Translations under genes and position numbers: made by a program
From: Clostridium chauvoei
Lineage (GTDB): Bacteria; Bacillota; Clostridia; Clostridiales; Clostridiaceae
Assembly (NCBI RefSeq): GCF_002327185.1
Contig: NZ_CP018624.1
Span: 372,001-436,000 of the forward strand
Length of the DNA stretch: 64,000 nt
Direction: 5' to 3'
Shown here: positions 19,312-28,357 of the stretch, one piece after another
Position numbering within the stretch: position 1 is the stretch's first letter
Layout of the letters: each line of letters opens with the position of its first letter
The notes under the pieces: generated by a model
What the model was told of the DNA's origin: nothing
The model's database searches: none
The model's input: the letters and a program-made list of their open reading frames with translations, nothing else

Positions 19312-20280
19312 ATGGATAAGTATGATTATATAGAGGGAATAATGATAGCTCAGAGAGGTATAACTGGGATTAATTATCAAAAATGTTTGAGAGATATTTT
19401 AAAGAGATATTATAAGTATAAAAATAAAACATATGAAATGCCAGATGCTTATGGCGGGGATGATAAAAATGATGGATGGGTAGTTGAGGATGCTTTATTT
19501 TATCAAGTATTTGCACCTACTAGATTGAAAGAATCGTTAAGAAAAGAAATGCAAAATAAGTTTTCTGATGATTTAGAAGGATTAATAAAAAAAGTATATA
19601 AAGAAGGTAAATGGAATGGGCAAATTAAGAAATTTATTTTTCTTGTAAGTACTTTTGATGGAGATTTACCTCATGATAGTGAAAGATTTTTTGAAAATAA
19701 GGTTAATGATTTGAAGAGAATATATAATATAAGTTTTGATTATGAAGTAACTAATGGGGAATACATAAGAGATATATTATATGAGATTGAAGATATAAAG
19801 GTATTGGAACAAATATCATCTCAAATGAGGATTAGAGGACTGATAGATTATAACGCTATTACTGAAGAACTTATTATAAATTTAATAGATGAAATAGCAG
19901 GAAATATAATTACTAAATATATGACTAATGATACAATCAATACATATAATAGAGTATCAAGTCCTAGAAAAATAGAGATTAATAAATTGGATGAAAAGAA
20001 GGATGAAATTGAAGCTATAATTGAAAAATTAGATATAGTAGAGAATGCAATAAATACAATAAACCAAGATATCTTAAGTGAGGACAGGTTTGAACGGGTT
20101 AAGGGAGCAATAATAAGGAGTTATAGCGAATTGTGTTCAGAATTATCTGGTGTTGAATTGTATGATAAAATTATAGAGGAAGCATTAAAGTTTACAAATA
20201 ATAAATCAGGTAAAAGTGGTCCAGTAAAATTTTTAATTGTATATGTTTTTGATAAATGTGATATATTTGAAAAAGAATAG
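19312..20280 (+). CDS. ABC-three-component system protein (CTD component), system 1
   Basis: The 322-residue protein occupies the first position of a three-gene ABC-3C set. Residues 47-69 read YGGDDKNDGWVVEDA then LFYQVFAP. This resembles the N-terminal signature of many ABC-3C C-terminal-domain proteins and is compatible with a degenerate restriction-endonuclease-like fold (Asp54, Gln65), though a full D-ExK set is not visible. The last 100 residues (ELCSELSGVELYDKIIEEAL, then PVKFLIVYVFDKCDIFE) look like the ABC-3C C-terminal domain proposed to dock to the ATPase. Cytosolic, no membrane segment. A role in phage or plasmid defence is inferred from the family. GTGGGGAAAAG precedes the ATG. 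Confidence 0.75.
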   Translation: MDKYDYIEGIMIAQRGITGINYQKCLRDILKRYYKYKNKTYEMPDAYGGDDKNDGWVVEDALFYQVFAPTRLKESLRKEMQNKFSDDLEGLIKKVYKEGKWNGQIKKFIFLVSTFDGDLPHDSERFFENKVNDLKRIYNISFDYEVTNGEYIRDILYEIEDIKVLEQISSQMRIRGLIDYNAITEELIINLIDEIAGNIITKYMTNDTINTYNRVSSPRKIEINKLDEKKDEIEAIIEKLDIVENAINTINQDILSEDRFERVKGAIIRSYSELCSELSGVELYDKIIEEALKFTNNKSGKSGPVKFLIVYVFDKCDIFEKE

Positions 20281-20298
20281 TATAAGGAGGGATGAACA

Positions 20299-20571
20299 AT
20301 GATCTTACCTAATAAATATGTGATATTAAGTGAGAGTTATATTGGCATTAGCGCATTAATATTAGATACATTATTAAATAAAAAAATGAAAATAGATAAG
20401 TTGTGGAATAATTTTGAAAAAAAATATGTTAAAACCAATATAGTTAAAAACCCTCCGACATATCAAAAGTTTATATATGTAATAGAGTTTATGTATCTTT
20501 GTGGAATGATATCTTATACGGAAGGAGGGGAAATTTTAAATGAAAATATTGAATTTAAAGATAATAAATAA
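20299..20571 (+). CDS. ABC-three-component system middle component, system 1
   Basis: A 90-residue helical protein in the middle position. Its start, MILPNKYVILSESYIGISALIL, resembles the class I recall as middle component 6. Such middle components are small winged-helix-like proteins thought to bridge the effector and the ATPase. AAGGAGGG precedes the ATG by about 7 bases. The gene overlaps the ATPase gene by 32 bases, so translation is coupled. Function is by association only. Confidence 0.75.
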   Translation: MILPNKYVILSESYIGISALILDTLLNKKMKIDKLWNNFEKKYVKTNIVKNPPTYQKFIYVIEFMYLCGMISYTEGGEILNENIEFKDNK

Positions 20572-22207
20572 GGAAGATATTATATTAAGAGACATAAATT
20601 TTAATGAAAATGGTATTTCATATATTTATGGAGATATACAAGATCCCAAAAATAAAAGGGGAACGAGTAACAGTTTAGGAAAGACGTTATTGTTAAAATT
20701 TATTAATTATATATATGGTGCAAATGAGGACTCTTCGATTTCTAAAGGTGAGTTGAATGGATATAAGTTGAGTGCTACAATAAAATATAATGGAAAAGAG
20801 CAATATGTTTCCAGAATAATTGGAAATTCAAAAGAAATTACATTAGATGGTAAAGTGAAGACTTTAGGTGAGTATAAGGATTTGTTAAACATAGATAGAG
20901 GACTTTATAGTAAGCAAATTATAATAAATAAAAAATCTAGCATAATCAGTTTCAATTCTAATCCAAATAAGGAAGATAATATTAATTTTATCAATTTATT
21001 AAATATTGATGGAATTATTAATAATATAAATGAAATTTATAAGGCGCAGAATAAAATAAAGAGTTTAAAGAATAATAAAATGGAACTAATAAGTCTTTAT
21101 GATGGCATAAAGAGTGATACAATTGATGAAGAAATTTATTTTGTTGAAAAAGAAGTGAATAAACTTGAAAGTCAGATTGAAGAAGTTTCTAATAAGATTA
21201 AGTGTATTGAAATATCAGGGTTACAAAGAAATGTAATAGAAGAATATGAAATTAAGAACAAAGAATTAAAAAAATTAAATACTTTAATAAATAGATTAAA
21301 TTTAGAATTAGAGAGATTAACTAAATTTATTGAGGATTCTAATAAAATAGATATAACAAGTGAACATATAATTGCAATATATAATAAATCTATGATAGAG
21401 GTACCACAATTAGTTAAAAAAAAGCTTAAAGATGTAGAAGTCTTTCATAAAAAGGTTTATGAAGAGAGAAAAGATTTTCTTGGCAAAAAGAAAGAGGAAA
21501 TTCAGAAAGAAATTATAGAAAAAGAAGAAAAGACTTCTAAGTTAGCTAAACAAATAGATAAGTTAGGTGAAATTTTAGCAACAAATCAAATATATCAAGA
21601 ATCTGTAATGTTATATGAAGATTTTAATAATAAACTTCAGAATTTGAAATTTAATCAAGGAAAACTATCTCAAATAAAAGAAATTGATGATGCTATTATG
21701 ACAGAGGATAGTAAGTTAACTGATAATTTCGAAAGCTCTAGCGAAGAATTGAAAAAGTATTATAGTATAATTGAAGAGTATAGAGATTATATATATAATA
21801 TTACTAAAGATATATATGATGAAAATGTAAATTCATATTTTGATATAAAGATTAGGAAAAAACATCAAACAAGCAGACCTCTAAACATTGAATTTACTTT
21901 GAAGGGGGATACTGGGGAAGGTGTAAATGAGGTTAAGAAAAATATAGTTGATTATTTAATATTAAAATATAACAATATTATTGATATATTAATACAAGAT
22001 TCGGCTTGTTATAATGGAATAGATCCTAGACAAGTATGTGGACTATTACGAAATTTAAGTGAATTCTCATCGGAATTAAATAAACAAACTATAATAGCTA
22101 TAAATAAGTATCAACTAGGAGATAATACAGAATTTATAAATAAAGTAATAGAAAATAGCGCAATAATTTTATCAGAAAAAGATAAATTATTGAAGTTTAA
22201 TTTTTAA
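20540..22207 (+). CDS. ABC-3C ATPase with DUF2326 domain, system 1
   Basis: A 555-residue SMC/RecN-like ATPase. The N terminus holds an atypical Walker A (GTSNSLGKT, residues 41-49, Lys48). A long coiled-coil arm follows (about 165-420), rich in Lys, Glu and Asn. The C-terminal head (about 430-555) contains the DUF2326-type stretch IDILIQDSACYNGIDPRQVCGLL, where D and S stand in for a Walker B region. AAGGAGGGG at 20522-20530 fixes ATG 20540. DUF2326 proteins are the usual ATPases of ABC-3C systems. It presumably senses DNA or nucleoprotein and activates the partner proteins. Confidence 0.82.
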   Translation: MKILNLKIINKEDIILRDINFNENGISYIYGDIQDPKNKRGTSNSLGKTLLLKFINYIYGANEDSSISKGELNGYKLSATIKYNGKEQYVSRIIGNSKEITLDGKVKTLGEYKDLLNIDRGLYSKQIIINKKSSIISFNSNPNKEDNINFINLLNIDGIINNINEIYKAQNKIKSLKNNKMELISLYDGIKSDTIDEEIYFVEKEVNKLESQIEEVSNKIKCIEISGLQRNVIEEYEIKNKELKKLNTLINRLNLELERLTKFIEDSNKIDITSEHIIAIYNKSMIEVPQLVKKKLKDVEVFHKKVYEERKDFLGKKKEEIQKEIIEKEEKTSKLAKQIDKLGEILATNQIYQESVMLYEDFNNKLQNLKFNQGKLSQIKEIDDAIMTEDSKLTDNFESSSEELKKYYSIIEEYRDYIYNITKDIYDENVNSYFDIKIRKKHQTSRPLNIEFTLKGDTGEGVNEVKKNIVDYLILKYNNIIDILIQDSACYNGIDPRQVCGLLRNLSEFSSELNKQTIIAINKYQLGDNTEFINKVIENSAIILSEKDKLLKFNF

Positions 22208-22225
22208 AATACGGATATTAAATTT

Positions 22226-22262
22226 ATGGTGGATTTTAAAGGTTACGTATCGCCTCCACCAA
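22226..22262 (+). repeat. att-like site 2 (right end of cassette 1, left junction of cassette 2)
   Basis: A 37-base stretch from ATGGTGGATTTTAAAGGTTA to TCGCCTCCACCAA. It matches 28358-28394 with one mismatch. The last 13 bases equal the tmRNA 3' end. Inside it TGGTGGA (22227-22233) and TCCACCA (22255-22261) form an inverted pair, like integrase core sites. Confidence 0.82.
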
Positions 22263-22263
22263 T

Positions 22264-22296
22264 AAATCCACGACAGAAATGTCGTGGATTTTTTTA
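22264..22296 (+). terminator. Terminator at the left end of cassette 2
   Basis: AAATCCACGACA / TGTCGTGGATTT hairpin with loop GAAA and T tail. It differs from the hairpin after ssrA by a compensated base-pair change (A-T to C-G type), so the stem is conserved. Confidence 0.88.
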
Positions 22297-22394
22297 TGTG
22301 TATTATGTTGATAAAAAGGGAAATATATTTAAATTGGTTGTTTTATATAGTAAAATATAGTTATATGAAATAATGAGAAAATATGGAGGCAATG

Positions 22395-23360
22395 GTGAGT
22401 ATAGAGATTAGAGTTGAAAAAGCCTTTAATGGAGATTGTATTTGGTTAAGATATGGAGGAAGAGAGAAGGCTAATATTATAATTGATTCAGGACCAGGAA
22501 TTTTTGAGAGAGGTTTTAAAAAGGTAATAGATGATATAAAGGAAAAAAAGGAGGAGGTAAATCTATTAATTCTTACGCATATAGATAATGACCATATTTT
22601 GGGAGCGAAAAACTATATAGCTAAAAATGATTGTGAAGTAATAAGAAAAATATGGTTAAATGGTGAAGGTGTAAAGGTATACAGTACTAATCAGACACTG
22701 TCACCAAAAAATGTAGGAAAATTAGTAGAAGTTATTAAGGAAAAGGGAATAGAATTAATAACTCCAATATATGAAGGGTATGAGGATATAATTAATGGAG
22801 GGGAACTAAAAGTGATTACTCCTAAAAAGGAATCTGTTTTAGAAGTAGCAAAATTAGTTGATAAGTTTAATTTGAATTCAAGTAATTCTACATATACAGA
22901 TTTAGAAACACTTTATTTAGAGGATAAATATGAAGAAGAAAATACACCTACTAATAAGGCATCGATATCTGTTGTTTTTAAATATGAAGATAAAAAAATA
23001 GCTTTTTTAGGCGATTCAGTTGCTACTGATGTAATAGAAGGATTAAATAAATATTTTAGTGGAGATGAAATGGATTTAGTTAAAATAGCTCATCATGGTA
23101 GTAAACACAATACAAATTGTGATTTAATAAGAAAATTAGGTTCAAAAAAATTTGTTATAAGCAAAAAAAATAAGGTTGATAAAGAGACTATAGCAAGAAT
23201 AGTAAATTGTTGCGAAAAATCTGAAATATATTGTAATTATAATTGGTGGAGAAATAGAAATTATTTTAGTGAAAATGATAAATTAAGATATATTGATACA
23301 GGAAATTTATCTATAGATGAAAAAAATCTAATATTAATTTCTGATGGGGAGAGTTTATAG
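22395..23360 (+). CDS. MBL-fold hydrolase, ABC-3C system 2
   Basis: A 321-residue metallo-beta-lactamase-fold protein of the ComEC/Rec2-like type. It begins SIEIRVEKAFNGDCI and has the metal motif HIDNDH (HxDxDH, residues 62-67), the Asp in FLGDSV and the His pair in IAHHGSKHN. These ligands suggest an active hydrolase, perhaps of nucleic acid. I chose GTG 22395 because GGAGG at 22385-22389 is correctly spaced; ATG 22383 overlaps that site. The next gene starts directly after the stop. It is the first gene of a four-gene operon ending with an SMC-like ATPase. Confidence 0.82.
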   Translation: MSIEIRVEKAFNGDCIWLRYGGREKANIIIDSGPGIFERGFKKVIDDIKEKKEEVNLLILTHIDNDHILGAKNYIAKNDCEVIRKIWLNGEGVKVYSTNQTLSPKNVGKLVEVIKEKGIELITPIYEGYEDIINGGELKVITPKKESVLEVAKLVDKFNLNSSNSTYTDLETLYLEDKYEEENTPTNKASISVVFKYEDKKIAFLGDSVATDVIEGLNKYFSGDEMDLVKIAHHGSKHNTNCDLIRKLGSKKFVISKKNKVDKETIARIVNCCEKSEIYCNYNWWRNRNYFSENDKLRYIDTGNLSIDEKNLILISDGESL

Positions 23361-24725
23361 ATGATTATAGAGAATGAATTACAAAATTTTTCAGTTAGAA
23401 TAGAAAGCTTTAAATCAGAAAGTAATAATGAATTATTAGGAAGTGGAATATGGTGGGAACCAGAGGAAACTTCGGAGTATATATACATATTTACTGCGGC
23501 ACATGTGGTATTAGATAAAAAAGATATAGTTGTTAGATATATAGATGAAAATCAAAATGAATTAGAGGTTAGAATAGAGGATAATAATATAGCTTATCAT
23601 AAAGATAAAAAAATAATAGAAGGAGAATTACCAAGTCGAGATGTTGCTGTTCTAAGATGTAAAAGGCAGGAGGCTAATAAAGCAATTGTGAATACATACA
23701 AATTACAAAAGGTGGAAAATTTAAAGAGCAATAGGGAGATGATTTTTAGCGGATTTCCAGATGCTCTACATCAAAAGAGTTCGTTTATCTTTTCTAATAG
23801 AATTGTAAATGCTACTTTAGGAAATATAGATAAGCGAGAAAAGAGATTTACTTATGGAATTTCATCTTCAGTGATAGTTAATCCATATGAAGCTAATGAG
23901 CAATTGATTGGTTTTTCTGGTGCAGGTATATTCTTGAATGATAATTCAGAACTTTTATTATTAGGGATAAATAGTAATAGTCTTGGTAAACAGGCTGATT
24001 TAGGTACTTGTGCTGCTATGTCATCTGAATTAATAGTTGAGATATGTGAAGAAAAAAAATGGGATATACCTATTATAGCAAATAGTGTGATAGGGAATTT
24101 AGAAGATGCTATTGAAAATTTTTTAGATGAGATAGATAATGATGAACTACAGGAAATAATGAAAGAAATAATAGAGAACGATTTTGAAAAAGTAATTAAA
24201 GGTGATTTTTGCGGTATTTCTAAGGAATGTGAAAAAGCTAATTGTTCACATGAGTGTCAAACATTTAGGAATTATTTGTTAATTATTCTATGTATACTAA
24301 AATATTTAAATGATTCAATTAAATTTGAGAAAGCTTGGATAGAAAATGAAGGTGAAAGAATACCAGTAAAGTATATATGCTGTGATGGAGAATTACAATT
24401 AAATAAAGTAACTTTAAGTAGTTTTATAAATTCTTTGAAAAATGACTATCTTATAAATAATAAAATAGATGAGAAAAGTTTAATTTTATGGGGAACCAAG
24501 AAACCAGTTAAGGGGATAGAGAAATATTGCACTCCAAAAAATTTTAGAAGGATTATAAAAGATATAAAAGGAACATATACATCAGGTAGCAGATTTGATA
24601 TAAAAAGAGGTCTTAGCCAACCTAAGGATTTAGCGATTATTGAAATTAGTACATTAATTGAAAAAATTAATGATCATACACTAGAAGATATGGTTAATCT
24701 TATAAAAGAAAGCCTTGCAAATTAA
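23361..24725 (+). CDS. Trypsin-like protease with ABC-3C C-terminal region, system 2
   Basis: The 454-residue protein starts with a chymotrypsin-fold protease domain (about 1-235). The catalytic triad is visible as His48 (FTAAHVV), Asp94 (SRDVAVL) and Ser186 (GFSGAGIF). No signal peptide is present, so it acts in the cytosol. The second half (about 240-454) contains a Cys cluster (CGISKECEKANCSHECQ) and resembles ABC-3C C-terminal parts that attach to the ATPase. A protease plus an MBL protein makes a conditional-killing or defence effector set plausible. The substrate is unknown. Confidence 0.8.
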   Translation: MIIENELQNFSVRIESFKSESNNELLGSGIWWEPEETSEYIYIFTAAHVVLDKKDIVVRYIDENQNELEVRIEDNNIAYHKDKKIIEGELPSRDVAVLRCKRQEANKAIVNTYKLQKVENLKSNREMIFSGFPDALHQKSSFIFSNRIVNATLGNIDKREKRFTYGISSSVIVNPYEANEQLIGFSGAGIFLNDNSELLLLGINSNSLGKQADLGTCAAMSSELIVEICEEKKWDIPIIANSVIGNLEDAIENFLDEIDNDELQEIMKEIIENDFEKVIKGDFCGISKECEKANCSHECQTFRNYLLIILCILKYLNDSIKFEKAWIENEGERIPVKYICCDGELQLNKVTLSSFINSLKNDYLINNKIDEKSLILWGTKKPVKGIEKYCTPKNFRRIIKDIKGTYTSGSRFDIKRGLSQPKDLAIIEISTLIEKINDHTLEDMVNLIKESLAN

Positions 24726-24739
24726 ATTAGGAGTTCGAA

Positions 24740-25299
24740 ATGATAAATATAAATAAAGATATAGAATTAATAAAAGAAAATATTGAATGTGATAGAGTAA
24801 AAGTTGTACGTTTTGAAGAAAAAATTAAAATAATAATAGAAAAGAATATAAACTAAATATAATATGCTGTTCTTTTGATAACGAGCAAGATTTAAAAGAT
24901 TACTGGAGAATAATAGTTGATAATGTAGCTTTATATATACAAAGTAAATTAGAAAAAGTTATAGAGCTTTATAATGTTTATATAATTTTTTTTATCGATG
25001 ATATTAATGAAGAACTATTATATAAAATAGAGCAAGATAAGTATTCATCTAGAAAGATAATAATTAAAAAAGCTATGCCTGAATCTGAAGAAAAATTAAA
25101 GTCTGTAGTAAACAAGAGATTATTTTATTTTAATATAGAAAAAGCAGTAAATAATTTTTCTATACTAGAAATATTAAACAATTGTGAAAAAGAGTTTTAT
25201 GAATATATAGATAGTAGAGACTTGCTAAAGGATGAGAATATAGATGAAATTGTAAATATCTTAAATAAGAATAATTTAGGAGGTGATTTTATTGAGTAA
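24740..25299 (+). pseudogene. ABC-3C system 2 middle component, single-base frameshift
   Basis: ATG 24740 follows TTAGGAG. Its frame stops at TAA 24854-24856 after 38 codons. The -1 frame is open from about 24829 to TAA 25297-25299 and lacks an early start. One extra A in the AAAA run at 24840-24843 joins them into one 186-residue protein containing NIICCSFDNEQDLKDYW. The joined product has the place and size of an ABC-3C middle component. The ATPase gene overlaps its end by 8 bases. It is either broken, phase-variable, or affected by a homopolymer error. The downstream frame alone could be read from an internal ATG at 25075 (74 residues). Confidence 0.7.
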
Positions 25300-28200
25300 A
25301 ATTTCAAAAGTTAAGCTATCAAATTTTCGTATATTTACAGATGATTTTAATCAAGTAGATTTTAATAATGAAAATGGATTGCCAGCTGATTTTATATGTA
25401 TTTATGGACAAAATGGAATGGGAAAGACTTCATTTTTTGATGGAATAGAATGGTTTTCATCTGGAACAATTTACAGATTTGAAGATAAAAATATGAAAAA
25501 GGAAATTAAAAGATATAAAGGATATGTTCTTTCAAATAGAAATATCGATGGAAATAATGATAAATCGTATGTTGAAGTTAATTATTCAGATAATTGTACT
25601 GTAAAAAGAACTGTTACAAAATCTAGTAAAGATATAAATGAAAAAGGATATAGAGATTATAATAAGGGAAGATTAAATCCTCAAAAATTTAAAATGAATA
25701 TAATGGCCAAGCAGATATTACCTCATAATAAAATAGATAGTTTTATACACGCAAATAGTCCTAATGATAAATATGAAGAATGGGGAAAGTTTTGGGATAG
25801 TGATGGAAGTCAAAGAAAATTATTTACTAAGGTCTATAAAGTTAAAAAGTTAATTGCCAAAAGAATTGATTTAATCAAGAGAGATTGTGAAGATGCTATT
25901 GAAGAATTAAGAGAATTGACAATAAGCGATGAAAAAATAAAAGAAATAAATAATAAAATAAATGATTTCAATATTTTAGAGACAATAAGTGGATTAAAGT
26001 TAAAGGAAGTAATAAAATCTGAGAATGAAATAATCAATATTCCTGATAAAAATAAAATACGAGAATATAAAAATAGTGTAAATAAAATAATTGATAATGA
26101 AAAATTAAATATTGATAAACTTATATATCTATTGAATTATTACGGGGAGGACTATACTCAAAAAAAAATAGAGCTGAATAATAAAATCAAAAAGATAATT
26201 GATAATATTGATAGATATAAGCAATTGAATGAGGCCGGAGATATATGGTTTAAAGAGTATAATCAATGGAAGCAATTGGACTCTAACCTAAAATTAATTA
26301 ATCGACAATTAAAGTTTAAATTATCAAGTCTAGAATTTAAATATAAAGAGTTAGATAATATTAATGAAGAAATAAATAAGTTGAAATCTTCTTTTGAAAT
26401 TTTAAATGATAAAGAAAATTACTTTTTAACTAAATGTAAGTTTATTGAAGGAATAATAAATGAAATATCTAATAAAAAGTATAAGAATAAAGTAAATATT
26501 GATACTTTACAAAAACTTGATATTATAAAAAAACATAATCAAAAGATAATTAGTAATTTAGAAGAAGCTAAACTGAATAAGGAAAGAAAGAATTTTGATA
26601 TACATATATCATCAGTAGTTGAAGATGATGAGAGATTTATTTTATTAAAAAAAATATACATTGATAAGTATAAGAACTTAAAGAATAAAATTGAAAATAA
26701 TTCTAAAGAAGTTATTAAGAAAAAAGAACTATATTTTTCATGCAAGAAAAGTTTTGATGAATTACAGAATATACTTATGCAGGTTAAAGGTTACATTGAA
26801 AAAGAAGATTTAAATAATTGTCCAGTATGTCATACCCCTTTTAAAGATATTGGACTATTATTATCTAAGATTAATTTAGATGAACAAAGTAATAATTGTA
26901 AAAAACTATATGATAATTATCAATTGGCATTATCACATAAAGAAAAAGCTTTAAATGAAGAAAAAGAGTTAATAGATAAATGGAATGAAGAATGTGAAAA
27001 ATATAAGGTAGTGCTTGGGGAGGAAATTTCGAATTTAACACAAAAAATAACTAGAGTTATACGTGAAAACGAAAAGTTAAAAGAGGATATAAAGTTAGAT
27101 GAATTAAAAGTTAATGAATTTAAGGAAGAGTTAGATAAAATAAGTAAATATGAAAAAGACTTTTCACAAGATTCTATTAAAGAATGGTTAAATATAATTA
27201 AGAAGTCTTACAAAAGTAAGTTAGATAAAAGTATTAGAGATAAAGAAAAATTATATCTAATGGTAAGAGAATTAGATAAAGAAAGTAGAGAATTAAAATT
27301 AAATATTAAAGAATTAGAAGATAAAAATGATGATTTTAATCAAAAAGATATTAATAAAATTTTAGTTGCTAAATTAGAAGAAATAAATACTATCAATAAG
27401 AGTAAAATAAAAGAATGGATAGATTTTGAGAAATATTATAGTTCATTAATTATTAAAAATGAAGAACTTAAAAAACAAATTAAAGATATAGATAATTATA
27501 TTAGAGGATATGAAAAAAATGATTACAAAGATATATTCAAAGAAAAATATTTAAAATATAATAAAAATAGTTATAGAGATTATATGTTACAAATATTTAA
27601 GGGGAATTATATTGATTTTAGTAATTTAATTCTTTTATGTAAAGAAAAGAAACATATTATCGAAAACCTTAAGAGAAATATTGATATATTAGACTATATT
27701 AATATTGAATTATGTAATTCTAACTATAATGAAAAATATTCTGTTATAAGTAAAAATATATCAATAAAAAAATATGAATTAAAAAAGTATGAAGCGTCTA
27801 AAAATAAAATTGATGGTATATTTTATAATCTAAAAAAATATATTGAAGAAAATATAGAAGAAGTGTTAGGAAGTAAGCCAATGAATCAAATTTATTCAAT
27901 AATAGAACCTAATAAAGAATTTAAAAAGTTAAAAATAGAGGTTTCTTTTACTAATAGTGAAGATGGAGAAGATATACCAGAATTATATTTAAAAAGTTCT
28001 GGAGATGAGAATGAAGACATTTTACCTGAATATTTTTTCAGCACAGCTCAATTAAATACAGTAGCATTGAGTATATTTTTGGGTCAGGCCTTGTCTATGG
28101 ACTTAGAGGTGAAAACTATTTTTATAGATGATCCTGTTGGACATTTTGATGATATTAATGTTTTAGCTTTTGTAGATTTATTAAGGAATATAATTAAAGA

Positions 28201-28342
28201 TGGAGAATGGCAAATAGTAATTTCAACTCATGATGAGTCATTTTATAATATTCTAAAAAATAAAATATCAGATGAGTATTATAATTCGAAATTCATTACT
28301 TTTAGTTCTGTAGGAAAATTATCTGAATCAAATATAAATTAG
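25292..28342 (+). CDS. SMC/Rad50-like ATPase of ABC-3C system 2
   Basis: A 1016-residue ATPase. An N-terminal head begins KISKVKLSNFRIF and has Walker A GQNGMGKT (residues 39-46). Long coiled coils (about 170-880) surround a zinc-hook-like CPVC (Cys510, Cys513), as in Rad50/SbcC. The C-terminal head has a signature-like region FSTAQLNTVALSIFLGQAL, Walker B TIFIDDPVGHFDD and an STHDESF switch. I chose TTG 25292 because TAGGAGG ends 8 bases before it; GTG 25283 overlaps that site. Composition is very A-rich (many Lys, Asn, Ile). It is the motor of the second system, probably recognising foreign or damaged DNA. Confidence 0.85.
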   Translation: MSKISKVKLSNFRIFTDDFNQVDFNNENGLPADFICIYGQNGMGKTSFFDGIEWFSSGTIYRFEDKNMKKEIKRYKGYVLSNRNIDGNNDKSYVEVNYSDNCTVKRTVTKSSKDINEKGYRDYNKGRLNPQKFKMNIMAKQILPHNKIDSFIHANSPNDKYEEWGKFWDSDGSQRKLFTKVYKVKKLIAKRIDLIKRDCEDAIEELRELTISDEKIKEINNKINDFNILETISGLKLKEVIKSENEIINIPDKNKIREYKNSVNKIIDNEKLNIDKLIYLLNYYGEDYTQKKIELNNKIKKIIDNIDRYKQLNEAGDIWFKEYNQWKQLDSNLKLINRQLKFKLSSLEFKYKELDNINEEINKLKSSFEILNDKENYFLTKCKFIEGIINEISNKKYKNKVNIDTLQKLDIIKKHNQKIISNLEEAKLNKERKNFDIHISSVVEDDERFILLKKIYIDKYKNLKNKIENNSKEVIKKKELYFSCKKSFDELQNILMQVKGYIEKEDLNNCPVCHTPFKDIGLLLSKINLDEQSNNCKKLYDNYQLALSHKEKALNEEKELIDKWNEECEKYKVVLGEEISNLTQKITRVIRENEKLKEDIKLDELKVNEFKEELDKISKYEKDFSQDSIKEWLNIIKKSYKSKLDKSIRDKEKLYLMVRELDKESRELKLNIKELEDKNDDFNQKDINKILVAKLEEINTINKSKIKEWIDFEKYYSSLIIKNEELKKQIKDIDNYIRGYEKNDYKDIFKEKYLKYNKNSYRDYMLQIFKGNYIDFSNLILLCKEKKHIIENLKRNIDILDYINIELCNSNYNEKYSVISKNISIKKYELKKYEASKNKIDGIFYNLKKYIEENIEEVLGSKPMNQIYSIIEPNKEFKKLKIEVSFTNSEDGEDIPELYLKSSGDENEDILPEYFFSTAQLNTVALSIFLGQALSMDLEVKTIFIDDPVGHFDDINVLAFVDLLRNIIKDGEWQIVISTHDESFYNILKNKISDEYYNSKFITFSSVGKLSESNIN

Positions 28343-28357
28343 AATAGTGAATTAAAT

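Noticed and set aside
24838-24845. Programmed -1 frameshifting in the middle component
   Set aside because: The site reads A-GAA-AAG, not a proper X-XXY-YYZ slippery heptamer, and no clear downstream pseudoknot was seen; a missing A is simpler.
20540-28342. SbcC/Rad50 housekeeping repair nuclease subunit or RecN as identity of the two ATPases
   Set aside because: No SbcD/Mre11 partner is present, and the small middle proteins, atypical Walker A in the first and the protease/MBL partners fit ABC-3C systems better.
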